Assembly (NCBI RefSeq): GCF_011090165.1
Contig: NZ_JAADJT010000008.1
Location: 124,001-188,000 of the forward strand
Origin: Duganella aceris
GTDB lineage: Bacteria > Pseudomonadota > Gammaproteobacteria > Burkholderiales > Burkholderiaceae_D
Direction of reading: 5' to 3'
Length of the DNA stretch: 64,000 bases
Below are positions 57,901 through 64,000 of the stretch, piece by piece; position 1 is the stretch's first letter, and every line of letters starts with the position of its first letter. The notes beneath the pieces were generated by a model. It made no database searches. It was not told the origin of the DNA and worked only from the letters and a program-made list of their open reading frames with translations. A program made the position numbers and the translations under genes.

Positions 57901-59099
57901 CCGGACGGGTCGAGGCGGAGAAGCTGCGCAGCAGGCAGCTCGGCGACGAACAGCGCAAACGCGCCGAGGCCCAGGCCGCGAACAATCTCAAGGATGAATT
58001 CCTGGCGATCATGTCGCACGAGCTGAAGCACCCGTTGAACCTGATCCACCTTAACGCCGAGCTGCTGCGCCGGCTCGCGGGGCCGAACGCCAATCCTGCG
58101 ATTCCGAAGGCGGCCAGCGCCATTCTCGCGGCGTCGGTCAGCCAGGCGAAGATCATTGATGACCTGCTGGACTTTTCGCGCATCAATACGGGCAAGCTCA
58201 GGCTGGCGATGAGCGAGGTGAATCTGTGCGAGTTGGTAAAGTTGCTGGTGCCGACCTTCGAAGCCGATCCCACCGCCAAGGGGCTCAAGATCATCTGCGA
58301 TCCCGAGCATGAAGTCTGGGCGGTCGCGGACGCGGTCCGGGTTAGTCAGATGGTCGCCAACCTGCTCAGCAACGCCATCAAATTCTCGCGTCCCGACGGT
58401 TGCATCGTCATCCGCATCGAGGAAGACGGCGGGGCCGCGCGGATCGAGGTGATCGACGACGGCCAAGGCATCGCGCCGGAGGCGATCGCCACCATATTCG
58501 ATATGTTCAAGCAGAGCCAGCTCAGCACGACCCGTAGCGCCACCGGCCTTGGCATAGGCCTGGCGCTGGTGAAGCAGATCGTCGATCTGCATGGCGGCAG
58601 CGTGGATGCGCGTTCGAACGGCCTGGGCAGCGGAGCGCATTTCACCATCCGCTTGCCACTGGGACGCGGGCCGGCGGCGGCCCGCGCGCCGGGCGGCGCC
58701 CTCACGGCCGGCCTGCGCGTGCTGATCGTCGACGACAGCCCGGATGTGGTCGAGTCCTTTCAGATACTGCTGGAGATGGAAGGGGTGATCGTCAGCACGG
58801 CGCTCTCTGGCCGCGAGGCGCTGAAGCTGATCGACGCGCAGGTGTTCGACATCATCATCTCGGACATCGGCATGCCAGAGATGGATGGCTACAGCTTTAT
58901 GCGGCAGGTGCGGGCCAGGCCGGCTGCGGCGGGCATTCCAGCGATCGCGCTGACGGGATTCGGCAGGTCGAAGGATGTCGAGCTGGCGCGCGGCGCCGGA
59001 TTCACCAGCCACCTCAGCAAGCCGGCATCGGTGGAACAGCTAATGCAACTGATGGTCTCGATCGCGAACGACGGCGCCCGCGCGCGGCCGGGCGACTAG
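54972..59099 (+). CDS. CheB-CheR-PAS histidine kinase-receiver hybrid
   Basis: A 1375-residue cytoplasmic signalling protein. Order: CheB methylesterase (residues about 15-190; GASAGG, LLSGTGSDGALG), CheR methyltransferase (about 205-480; AASSTGEEAYSLAM, ISCRNLLIYLD), a Glu-rich coiled coil (about 670-735, repeats of EELK/EELQ/EELR), two PAS domains (about 740-840 and 865-985), HisKA (SHELKHPLNL), HATPase_c (DDGQGIAP; GLGIGLALV) and a C-terminal receiver (DDSPD; ISDIGMPEMDG). The GTG at 54972 is preferred, with AAGGA 7 bases upstream; TTG at 54951 lacks one. It has no transmembrane segment. Single-domain receivers follow, and it probably serves stress or adaptive signalling. Confidence 0.92.
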   Translation: MSQLFHPDIPSGSLSDFAIVGLGASAGGLQALIKFFEQMPADCDMAFVVILHLSPSHASNVSSILRRATRMPVSEVTEDRRVETGHVYVIAPNRQLSMSDGMLHVTASEKKPGSHVTINHFFRTMADAHRQRCLGVLLSGTGSDGALGMADIRAQGGLTIAQHPADAEHGAMPAAAIRAEAVDFILPVAEIPQKLLQLRDNARRISISGLSDSEVIETAHQNAERNPNEEAALREIIATLHERTGHDFSQYKRATVMRRLQRRLQVRTVPDLPSYRDLIKTDPAESETLLKDLLIGVTQFFRDREIFEVLERDIMPSLFAERDPAHPVRLWVAASSTGEEAYSLAMLLNQQAGLGATPIAVQIFATDIDERAIAIARAGLYPEESAGDLPPGMLQRYFDPSGQVYRIKKHLRESVSFALHNLLRDPPFSKLDMISCRNLLIYLDREAQTRILETFHFALKPDGILLLGSSESADMLAEHFAPIDKKNRIYRAKASRVNIRVPAVIPAFNPLRQPVRLRDNATERRQSAYADLHDRALASTAAPSLIVNAGADIIHMSPEAGKFLRLTGGEPSRNALNLVIPELRLDLRTVLFQVEQNGVRARIFVPSVVRDGKMWDVEICATPYQDEASGERIVVVMFEERQSVARVADKPEQSVEPNDAVLLSLEKNLQRTAARLQDTIEQAEASAEELKASNEELQAINEELRSASEELETGKEELLALNSELQRVNNEMQNKVDETTRANDDLQNLIVSSDVATLFVDREMRVQRYTPRTTDIFNIIPGDLGRLLGHITHNLEFDELASDAARTFETLRLVEREVRSLNGRHYLARMLPYRTLSDRIEGALLTFIDVTELRRAEERLRAADARMRLVAASTMDYAIITLDTHGVITSFNKGAERMYGYHEGEVIGQLVDLLYTPEDREADAPGAERQRAQASGRAEDERWHVRKDGGRFFCSGVITPLLEGQFQGYAKIGRDLTGRVEAEKLRSRQLGDEQRKRAEAQAANNLKDEFLAIMSHELKHPLNLIHLNAELLRRLAGPNANPAIPKAASAILAASVSQAKIIDDLLDFSRINTGKLRLAMSEVNLCELVKLLVPTFEADPTAKGLKIICDPEHEVWAVADAVRVSQMVANLLSNAIKFSRPDGCIVIRIEEDGGAARIEVIDDGQGIAPEAIATIFDMFKQSQLSTTRSATGLGIGLALVKQIVDLHGGSVDARSNGLGSGAHFTIRLPLGRGPAAARAPGGALTAGLRVLIVDDSPDVVESFQILLEMEGVIVSTALSGREALKLIDAQVFDIIISDIGMPEMDGYSFMRQVRARPAAAGIPAIALTGFGRSKDVELARGAGFTSHLSKPASVEQLMQLMVSIANDGARARPGD

Positions 59100-59107
59100 C
59101 TGTCGGG

Positions 59108-59518
59108 TCAGCCGGATCGCTCGACTTGGCGCGAGGCGGCGGCGGCCAGCAGGTTTTTCAGGCGGTCCAGGTTCAGCGGCTTGTGGATATAGTCGTCGAA
59201 TCCCGCGCTCAGGGCCTGCGCCTCGCCGTTCGGCGATCCGCCCGTCACCGCGATGACCAGGGCGCGCTCGCCGCCCGGCCCGGCTTTCAACGATCGGCCC
59301 AGGGTAATACCGTCCAGCCCCGGCAAGCCGACGTCGAGCAGGAACAGGTCCACGTCATCGAGATCGCGATACATCCACACCGATTCGGCGTTGGCGAAGG
59401 TAACCGCTTCGTGGTCGAGCGCGCCGAGTAGCTCGGCCATCAAATGACGCGCTTCGGCGTCGTCGTCGACCACCACGATCCGCATTGGACGCGTGGGCGC
59501 ATGAACATCCAGATCCAT
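59108..59518 (-). CDS. Single-domain response regulator
   Basis: A 136-residue stand-alone receiver: acidic residues at 18-20 (VVVDDD), phosphoacceptor D62 (LLDVGLPG), T near residue 93 and K near residue 112 (IHKPLN). There is no output domain, so it should act as a phosphorelay or allosteric partner. The ATG at 59518 follows GGAGC. It converges on the hybrid kinase gene, 9 bases from its stop, and is a candidate partner of that kinase. Confidence 0.87.
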   Translation of the reverse strand: MDLDVHAPTRPMRIVVVDDDAEARHLMAELLGALDHEAVTFANAESVWMYRDLDDVDLFLLDVGLPGLDGITLGRSLKAGPGGERALVIAVTGGSPNGEAQALSAGFDDYIHKPLNLDRLKNLLAAAASRQVERSG

Positions 59519-59676
59519 AAAATAGCTCCGTCATAGGAATCAAGAGAGACGTAGCACAGGGTTTAGGTGCGGGGAGGGCGCGGCCAATATAACGGCGCCA
59601 GCGTAAACATATCATATTTCCATGGCGAAATGAGTGTAATTATTTGCACATGTTTAGGTCCGACGTCCACACCGCT

Positions 59677-59713
59677 GCGTCTCCTACGCGCGCCAAGGCG
59701 CGTCTCCTACGCG
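59677..59713 (+). repeat. 14-bp direct repeat upstream of second receiver gene
   Basis: GCGTCTCCTACGCG occurs at 59677-59690 and again at 59700-59713 (period 23 bases, about two helical turns). Each copy is partly self-complementary (GCGT/ACGC). Confidence 0.7.
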
Positions 59714-59735
59714 ATACGCCCGGCGCTTCGCTTAA

Positions 59736-59752
59736 GATGTCTTTCAGACATC
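59736..59752 (+). other. Leader hairpin before second receiver gene
   Basis: GATGTCT-TTC-AGACATC, a perfect seven-base stem, with outer CGCT/AGCG pairing possible. It ends 22 bases before the TTG start, close enough to affect translation. Confidence 0.55.
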
Positions 59753-59774
59753 GCCTAGCGAACCGGGAATAACA

Positions 59775-60155
59775 TTGAGAACGATATTAATCATAGACGA
59801 CAACCAGGATGCCGCCGACATGTTGCGCGAGCTGCTGCAGCTCGAAGGCCATCAGGTCACGGTGGCGTATGGCGCGCGGCATGGTCTGGAGAAGCTGCGC
59901 GCGCTGTCGCCGGAAATCGTCTTCATCGATATCGGCATGCCGGAAATGAACGGGTACGAATTGGCGGCGGTGATCCGCCGTGATGAGGGGTTGCAACAGC
60001 CGTATCTGATTGCCTTCACCGCCTGGGACGACATGCTCTCGATCAGCAGCGCTATAAAAGCCGGCTTCGATCGTCACCTCAAAAAAACATCCAGCTTCGA
60101 ACAACTGATGTCCGCCGTCCGGGAGATCGGCAATACGCCGTTGGCGACGGTGTGA
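59775..60155 (+). CDS. Single-domain response regulator
   Basis: A 126-residue stand-alone receiver with D8/D9, phosphoacceptor D52 (FIDIGMPEMNG), T near residue 82 and K near residue 101. The TTG start at 59775 has only a weak GGGA upstream; no ATG is available without losing the first beta strand. It is divergent from the other single-domain receiver and lies behind a stable leader hairpin. It is a probable relay partner of the hybrid kinase. Confidence 0.83.
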   Translation: MRTILIIDDNQDAADMLRELLQLEGHQVTVAYGARHGLEKLRALSPEIVFIDIGMPEMNGYELAAVIRRDEGLQQPYLIAFTAWDDMLSISSAIKAGFDRHLKKTSSFEQLMSAVREIGNTPLATV

Positions 60156-60159
60156 CGCA

Positions 60160-60381
60160 TCAATAGGTGAGCGCGCGCGCGACCAGGTGTCTGTGCTGCA
60201 AACTCAGGAACAGAAGGTTTTCCGCGGTCTCGTTCCCATCGTCGGGTTCGTCGTTGAAGCTCAGAAAAAATACCGATTCAGCCACCGACAGGCCGGCAAG
60301 CACTTCTTCGCCTTCCCTGTCGACCGCCAGAGCGCCCATCAGGCGCAACCTCGATCGCGCTATTTCTTGTAGTGCCAGCAT
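60160..60381 (-). CDS. Small hypothetical protein of the stress operon
   Basis: A 73-residue acidic protein (MLALQEIARSRLRLMGALAV start) with no recognised domain. AGGAG lies 8 bases before the ATG, which supports it as real. It is the last gene of a minus-strand run BON - YflT-like - DUF4142 - this gene. It may be a local regulator of the stress proteins; function unknown. Confidence 0.65.
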   Translation of the reverse strand: MLALQEIARSRLRLMGALAVDREGEEVLAGLSVAESVFFLSFNDEPDDGNETAENLLFLSLQHRHLVARALTY

Positions 60382-60404
60382 GGTGATAGCTCCTATACGG
60401 CGCA

Positions 60405-60423
60405 GGGCAGCCGGGGGCTGCCC
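60405..60423 (-). other. Intercistronic hairpin downstream of DUF4142 gene
   Basis: GGGCAGCC-GGG-GGCTGCCC, eight-base perfect stem between the DUF4142 stop and the ribosome site of the small gene, with no T tract. A near copy lies at 60977-60995. Confidence 0.65.
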
Positions 60424-60431
60424 CGGTCGCG

Positions 60432-60947
60432 TTATTTAACGGCCGCGTTCAGGGTCTTTGCCATCTCGCCGTGATGCGCGACGATAGGCTCCAGCTTGGT
60501 GGCCAGCGCTTTGACGTCTGCGTCCTTGGCGTTGGCGATATCGCTCTTCAGCGCCGCGTGCACCTTGGCATGGTCGGCCACGCCGGCCTTGCTGACGTAT
60601 TCCTTGTCGAAGGCGGCGCCGGACAGCTTGGTCAGATCGGCGGCCATTTTCTTGTGCGCGGCATCCGGTTCGGTCGGCAGCGTCACGTTCTTTGCGGCGG
60701 CGACCTTTTTGGTCTCGTCCAGGCCCTTGCCGTGATCGTCGATCATGTTCTGCGCGAATTGTTTGACCGAGGCGTTGGAGCTTTTTTCGACCGCCATCTT
60801 GCCGGCTTCCACCTCGGCGAGGTTGGCCTGCGCGATCGCGACCAGGCGGTTCGCATCGGCCTTGTCGATGGTGGCGGTTTGCGCGCCGGCGTGCTGCGCG
60901 AACGACGCGCCGACGGCCAGGATGGCCAGCAAGTGGGATGTTTTCAT
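60432..60947 (-). CDS. DUF4142 periplasmic protein
   Basis: A 171-residue exported protein with signal peptide (ending HAGAQ) and a ferritin-like four-helix DUF4142 domain (VAIAQANLAEVEAGKMAVEK; QFAQNMIDDHGKG). DUF4142 proteins are common in stress-response clusters of soil proteobacteria; the biochemical role is unknown. It is flanked on both sides by the same type of intercistronic hairpin. Confidence 0.88.
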   Translation of the reverse strand: MKTSHLLAILAVGASFAQHAGAQTATIDKADANRLVAIAQANLAEVEAGKMAVEKSSNASVKQFAQNMIDDHGKGLDETKKVAAAKNVTLPTEPDAAHKKMAADLTKLSGAAFDKEYVSKAGVADHAKVHAALKSDIANAKDADVKALATKLEPIVAHHGEMAKTLNAAVK

Positions 60948-60976
60948 TTGTAATCTCCAGGAATTGAAAGTATGAA

Positions 60977-60995
60977 GGGCAGCACATGGCTGCCC
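60977..60995 (-). other. Intercistronic hairpin upstream of DUF4142 gene
   Basis: GGGCAGC-ACATG-GCTGCCC, seven-base stem, followed like the 60405 copy by CGG. It lies between the YflT-like stop and the DUF4142 start. Confidence 0.65.
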
Positions 60996-61017
60996 CGGCT
61001 GCTGGCCCAGGCTGGGC

Positions 61018-61539
61018 TTAGGTCGGTACGCTGGCTTCCGAGGTCGAACGGATGTCGTCGGCCTTGGCGTCCTCGAAGATCTGCTTGGCGGCCTTGACCT
61101 GGTCCGAGTTCTCGGTGTGGACCGAAATCAGGATGTTGCCGCTGCGGACTTTGCCGTCGTACAGCTTGGCTTCATACTCAGGGATGCCCATGCCGACCAG
61201 CGCGCCGATGATGCCGCCGGCCGCGCCGCCGACAGCGGCGCCACCCAGCGCCGCCAGGATAGGACCGGCCGCGATGAACGGACCGACGCCCGGAATCGCC
61301 AGCGTGCCGATGCCGGCCAGCCAGCCCAGGATGGCGCCGGTGCCCATGCCGGCGACGCCGCCGGTGGCCGCGCCTTCAGGCATCTTGGTGTTTTGCTCGT
61401 GCGCGAAGTCGCGCGTGCCGCCCTTGTCCGGGAACAGCACGGAAATGTCGCTCGGTGCGAAACCGGCATCCTTCAGGCGGGAGACGATGGTCTCGGCGTG
61501 TGGGTGGTCGAGGGCGATGCAGTAGACGGCGTTGCTCAT
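61018..61539 (-). CDS. General stress protein 17M/YflT-like protein with glycine-zipper
   Basis: A 173-residue protein. The first 60 residues and last 50 form the YflT/GSP17M-type alpha-beta domain (HPHAETIVSRLKDAGFAPSD; ILISVHTENSDQVKAAKQIF). The middle is a Gly/Ala-rich hydrophobic double segment (residues 58-118) that could insert into a membrane as a hairpin. It is encoded 12 bases after the BON gene and is likely induced by general stress. Function unknown. Confidence 0.82.
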   Translation of the reverse strand: MSNAVYCIALDHPHAETIVSRLKDAGFAPSDISVLFPDKGGTRDFAHEQNTKMPEGAATGGVAGMGTGAILGWLAGIGTLAIPGVGPFIAAGPILAALGGAAVGGAAGGIIGALVGMGIPEYEAKLYDGKVRSGNILISVHTENSDQVKAAKQIFEDAKADDIRSTSEASVPT

Positions 61540-61551
61540 ATGAACTCCTGT

Positions 61552-61950
61552 TTAATTGGTTTTGATGTCGAGATTGTTCTGCACGGACGTCACGCCCGCG
61601 ACCTGCTTGGCCAATGCTTCGACCTTGGTCTTCTCTTCTTCGCTGGTCACCGGACCGCGCAAGGTGACCACGCCATTGGCGGCCAGGATCTTGACGTTAT
61701 GGGCGCTGATCGACAGCGATTTGTCCTTGACCACGGTGCGGCGCACGGCGGCCAGCAATTCGCGGTCGCCCTTGGCGTTCGATTGCGATTGCGCGGTGTC
61801 GCCGGTGCTGCCTTGATCGCGGTTGTTCATGCGGGTGTTGTCCGCCGACGGGGTCACCTGTCCTGCGGGGGCGACGGGCGTGGTCTGGGCCAGCGCCGAA
61901 CCACCCGCCAACGCCATTGCCCAGGCTGTGGCTATTGCTACTTGTCGCAT
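61552..61950 (-). CDS. Periplasmic BON-domain protein
   Basis: A 132-residue exported protein. It has a signal peptide (ending ALAQ), an Asn/Ser/Gln-rich linker, then one BON domain (residues 65-130, VKILAANGVVTLRGPVTSEE). BON domains bind phospholipid or envelope components, as in OsmY. The ATG at 61950 follows AAGGAG; the frame further upstream is not needed. It is the first gene of the four-gene stress operon. Confidence 0.88.
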   Translation of the reverse strand: MRQVAIATAWAMALAGGSALAQTTPVAPAGQVTPSADNTRMNNRDQGSTGDTAQSQSNAKGDRELLAAVRRTVVKDKSLSISAHNVKILAANGVVTLRGPVTSEEEKTKVEALAKQVAGVTSVQNNLDIKTN

Positions 61951-62034
61951 AAGATCTCCTTGGTTGAATTCGACGCCTTGTTGCCATCGATGAGACATCC
62001 TCGCTTAATTTTCGGCGTGGCTCTGTACGATGGC

Positions 62035-63150
62035 TTACGTTCGCTCAAATGGTTTGCTCGCCACCAGCGCCACCGCCGCGATGCGGTCGGTGCGTTCATG
62101 ACCGCTCTCGCTCAACTCGCCGCCGAACACGTCGGGATCGATTTCGCGGTAGTCGCAGGTCAGCCCGGCCGCGCCCAACACCGTTTCGACATGTTCACGG
62201 AACAGGTCGACGCCGTCGACCACTGCGACGCAGGTGTACATCACCAGCCGCCCGCCGGGCGCCAGCCGTTCCAGCGCGGCATTGACGATGGCCACCGACA
62301 AGCCCTCGCCAAGCACGCCGCCGCCGTCGCAATACAGGCGGTTGCCGACGCCGATCATGAACGGCGGGTTGGCGACGATCAGGTCGAACCAGCCGTCGAC
62401 GCCTTGCAGCAGGTCGCTGTGGGCGATGTGCAGGTTGCCGATGCCGGCCAGCGCCGCATTGCAGGCGGTCAGCTCCAGCGCCTTGGGATTGATGTCGACC
62501 GCCCAGACTTCGGTCTGCGGCAATTTCAGGGCGATGGTGATCGCGCCGGGGCCGGCGCCGCAGCCGATGTCGACCGCGCGCCGTACCTGGCGTGACGGCG
62601 CGAGCAAGGTTTGCTCGGTCAGTTCGGCGTGCAGCACCTGCACGTAGCGATAGGTGTCCGGGCCGAAGAACACCGAGTCGGGGTCGCGGGTGGGGAAGGC
62701 GGAGTGGAAATACAGTTGGCCGTCCAGCGTGGAGGCGCGCAGCGTGCTGCGGTGCACGCCGTTGTGGTCGTCGACGATGCCCGCCTCGCGCATCGCCGTC
62801 AGGGTGTCCGCGTCGAGCACGCCGTCGCCGAAGGGGCGGCTCCAGCCGAACACGCCGCGCGCGTCGCTCGCGGTCTCGTTGCCGTCGCGGCCGTTGACGC
62901 GGCGGTGGCTCGGCGTGGAAATGGTGACGAAGGCGTAGCCGGCGCTCTTGAGCAGCGCGCCGAGTCGCAGCAGGGCCGGCTGCGAGCGCCCCGTGTTGGG
63001 AGTAGGGAACAATTCGTTGTCCTTGTCGAGGTGTCGGGGCAGGCTGCCCGCTGTGCACGCATTATGTTGTATCGGACCTGACGCAAGGGTGTGCCGCCGC
63101 ACATTGCGGCGTTCATCCGGCGTGCAAGATGGAAGCTTGTCGCATCGCAC
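62035..63150 (-). CDS. Class I SAM-dependent methyltransferase (NPPF type)
   Basis: Up to 371 residues. The C-terminal half is a Rossmann methyltransferase: DIGCGAGPGAITIAL (motif I), AVDINPKALELTACN (motif II) and the catalytic NPPF motif (IVANPPFMIG) seen in HemK/PrmC, RsmC-like and adenine-N6 enzymes that modify planar nitrogens. The N-terminal 150 residues (HRRVNGRDGN; VHRSTLRAS) form a substrate domain. The start is uncertain: GTG at 63150 has no ribosome site, and GTG at 63099 or later is possible. Target unknown; protein or RNA. Confidence 0.75.
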   Translation of the reverse strand: MRCDKLPSCTPDERRNVRRHTLASGPIQHNACTAGSLPRHLDKDNELFPTPNTGRSQPALLRLGALLKSAGYAFVTISTPSHRRVNGRDGNETASDARGVFGWSRPFGDGVLDADTLTAMREAGIVDDHNGVHRSTLRASTLDGQLYFHSAFPTRDPDSVFFGPDTYRYVQVLHAELTEQTLLAPSRQVRRAVDIGCGAGPGAITIALKLPQTEVWAVDINPKALELTACNAALAGIGNLHIAHSDLLQGVDGWFDLIVANPPFMIGVGNRLYCDGGGVLGEGLSVAIVNAALERLAPGGRLVMYTCVAVVDGVDLFREHVETVLGAAGLTCDYREIDPDVFGGELSESGHERTDRIAAVALVASKPFERT

Positions 63151-63170
63151 ATCAAGCCAAGGAGAACAGC

Positions 63171-63284
63171 ATGTCGGACGATCTGAATAATCGCGGAGCG
63201 CAGGACCTCAGTCGCATCAGCCTGAACGCGCCGCGCGCGCTGGGCGTCGGCGCGCAAGCCGCCAGGAAGGCCTTGACGAAATGA
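63171..63284 (+). CDS. Very small DUF3606-like protein
   Basis: A 37-residue protein starting MSDDLNNRGAQDLSRISLN, which matches the opening of DUF3606 proteins (usually about 60 residues). Here the middle segment normally containing a Trp-rich turn is missing and the end (ALGVGAQAARKALTK) follows directly, so it is a shortened member. AAGGAG lies 7 bases before the ATG, and the stop overlaps the next start as ATGA, so it is translated and coupled to the aldehyde oxidoreductase genes. Confidence 0.65.
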   Translation: MSDDLNNRGAQDLSRISLNAPRALGVGAQAARKALTK

Positions 63285-63838
63285 ACGCTCCCATCCAAGT
63301 TCCGCCTGCCGGCGCGGCCATTCGCACCTACCCGGTCAAGCTGCGCATCAACGGTCAGGATCTGCAACTCCATGTAGAGGCCTGGGTCACGCTGCTCGAC
63401 CTGCTGCGCGAACGGGTCGGCTTGACCGGCTCCAAGAAAGGCTGCGACCACGGCCAGTGCGGCGCCTGCACGGTGCTGGTCGACGGCCGGCGCATCAATT
63501 CCTGCCTGACGCTGGCGGTCATGCAAAACGGCAAGGAGATCACGACGGTCGAAGGCCTGGCCGACGGCGCGCAACTGCATCCGCTGCAGCAGGCCTTCAT
63601 CGAACATGATGCGTTCCAGTGCGGCTACTGCACGCCGGGCCAACTGTGCTCGGCGATGGGACTGATCAACGAAGGGCAGGCCGGCAGCGCCGCCGAGGTG
63701 CGCGAGCTCATGAGCGGCAACATCTGCCGCTGCGGCGCCTATCCAGGCATCGTCGCCGCCGTCACGCAGGTGATGGCGCTGCCGGAGCGCGGAGACCATC
63801 CGGATCGTCCCTATCTGCCCGGCACGGTGCCCGCATGA
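63281..63838 (+). CDS. [2Fe-2S] subunit of molybdenum aldehyde oxidoreductase, PaoA/YagT-like
   Basis: A 185-residue small subunit of the xanthine-oxidase family. Two [2Fe-2S] clusters are evident: GCDHGQCGACTVL with a later Cys in INSC, and CGYCTPGQLC with NICRCGAY. Unlike E. coli PaoA, the N-terminus carries no twin-arginine signal, which suggests a cytoplasmic enzyme. It passes electrons from the molybdenum centre to the FAD subunit. It overlaps genes on both sides by ATGA. Confidence 0.92.
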   Translation: MNAPIQVPPAGAAIRTYPVKLRINGQDLQLHVEAWVTLLDLLRERVGLTGSKKGCDHGQCGACTVLVDGRRINSCLTLAVMQNGKEITTVEGLADGAQLHPLQQAFIEHDAFQCGYCTPGQLCSAMGLINEGQAGSAAEVRELMSGNICRCGAYPGIVAAVTQVMALPERGDHPDRPYLPGTVPA

Positions 63839-64000
63839 ACCCGGTCGCCTATCTTCCCGCCGCCGACATCGGCGCCGCGCTGGCGCATGCGGCGCCGGCT
63901 TACGACCTCGACGCCGCCGGCGGCGAGGCCCGCTTCATCGCCGGCGGCACCAATCTGATCGACCTGATGAAGGCGCACGTCGTGCATCCGCAGGCGCTGG
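63835..64000 (+). CDS. FAD-binding subunit of molybdenum aldehyde oxidoreductase, PaoB/YagS-like, 3' partial
   Basis: Only the first 55 residues are inside the window. FIAGGTNLIDLMK (about residues 37-49) is the conserved flavin pyrophosphate loop of the CO-dehydrogenase/xanthine dehydrogenase medium subunit. The ATG overlaps the stop of the small subunit. The molybdenum subunit should follow beyond base 64000. Confidence 0.88.
   Translation, partial: MNPVAYLPAADIGAALAHAAPAYDLDAAGGEARFIAGGTNLIDLMKAHVVHPQAL

Larger units (their letters stand above)
59519..59774. other. Non-coding gap with direct repeat and leader hairpin
   Basis: 256 bases between two divergent receiver genes, with no gene seen. 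It contains the direct repeat and hairpin listed separately; the left half is A+T-rich and should hold the promoter of the leftward receiver gene. Confidence 0.6.

Overview
The window is high-GC chromosomal DNA of a Gram-negative bacterium, most likely a beta-proteobacterium of the Oxalobacteraceae (Massilia/Duganella/Rugamonas/Janthinobacterium group). This is inferred from the beta-proteobacterial porin, IF-1 and IlvC sequences, the many long TonB-dependent receptors, and the Massilia-like stress and BON proteins; no rRNA or other marker gene is present. I saw no tRNA, rRNA or CRISPR array.

Layout. (1) 1-5.5 kb: an S12-type serine hydrolase (5' end outside the window), an M81/MlrC-type metallopeptidase, an XRE-cupin regulator, a DauA-like D-amino-acid dehydrogenase and an APH(3')-type kinase. 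This looks like a module for peptides containing D-amino acids. (2) 5.5-15.7 kb: a plant-polysaccharide locus with a GH3 enzyme carrying PA14, a TonB receptor, a GntP permease and a two-domain pectate-lyase-fold protein, ending at a strong intrinsic terminator. It has a LacI-type operator upstream of the receptor and a perfect second copy inside the receptor gene. (3) 15.7-19.1 kb: a decayed island holding a RAMA-like gene, a deleted ISL3 element with perfect terminal repeats, a broken GH51 gene and a frameshifted second copy of the RAMA-like gene. (4) 19.1-37.5 kb: a pectin/galactan utilisation locus. It contains a NarL-type response regulator, a LysR regulator, a propeller histidine kinase, GH28, a TonB receptor without STN domain, an ECF sigma factor, FecR, an STN-bearing receptor paralogue, GH59 and GH43. 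A promoter-like motif, TAGGAAA-N11-ATCATCTT, lies in front of the plain receptor, GH59 and GH43, which suggests a regulon of the locus's own sigma factor.

(5) 37.5-40.2 kb: LysR, an NmrA-like reductase, an AtaL-like protein and an isolated infA. (6) 40.3-45.6 kb: a MarR-controlled AaeXAB-type efflux operon with an outer-membrane factor, followed by an Old Yellow Enzyme divergent from an ArsR-type regulator. (7) 47.0-54.9 kb: a GntR-controlled catabolic operon containing a complete ketol-acid reductoisomerase, a phthalate-dioxygenase-type Rieske oxygenase, its reductase, a class II aldolase-family enzyme, an MFS carrier and a porin. (8) 55.0-62.0 kb: a CheB-CheR-PAS-kinase-receiver hybrid, two single-domain receivers and a stress operon (BON, YflT-like, DUF4142, small protein) with repeated intercistronic hairpins. 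(9) 62.0-64.0 kb: a methyltransferase, a 37-residue DUF3606-like gene and the first two genes of a PaoABC-type molybdenum aldehyde oxidoreductase, cut by the window end.

How it works together. The locus at 19-37 kb can be read as a signalling loop. The STN receptor would sense a galactan- or pectin-derived ligand, FecR would release the ECF sigma factor, and the sigma factor would activate the second receptor and the GH59 and GH43 enzymes. The two-component pair beside the polygalacturonase would add a second input. The 47-54 kb operon is the best candidate for an undescribed pathway, because a reductoisomerase normally used for branched-chain amino acid synthesis is the first gene of an aromatic-type catabolic operon.
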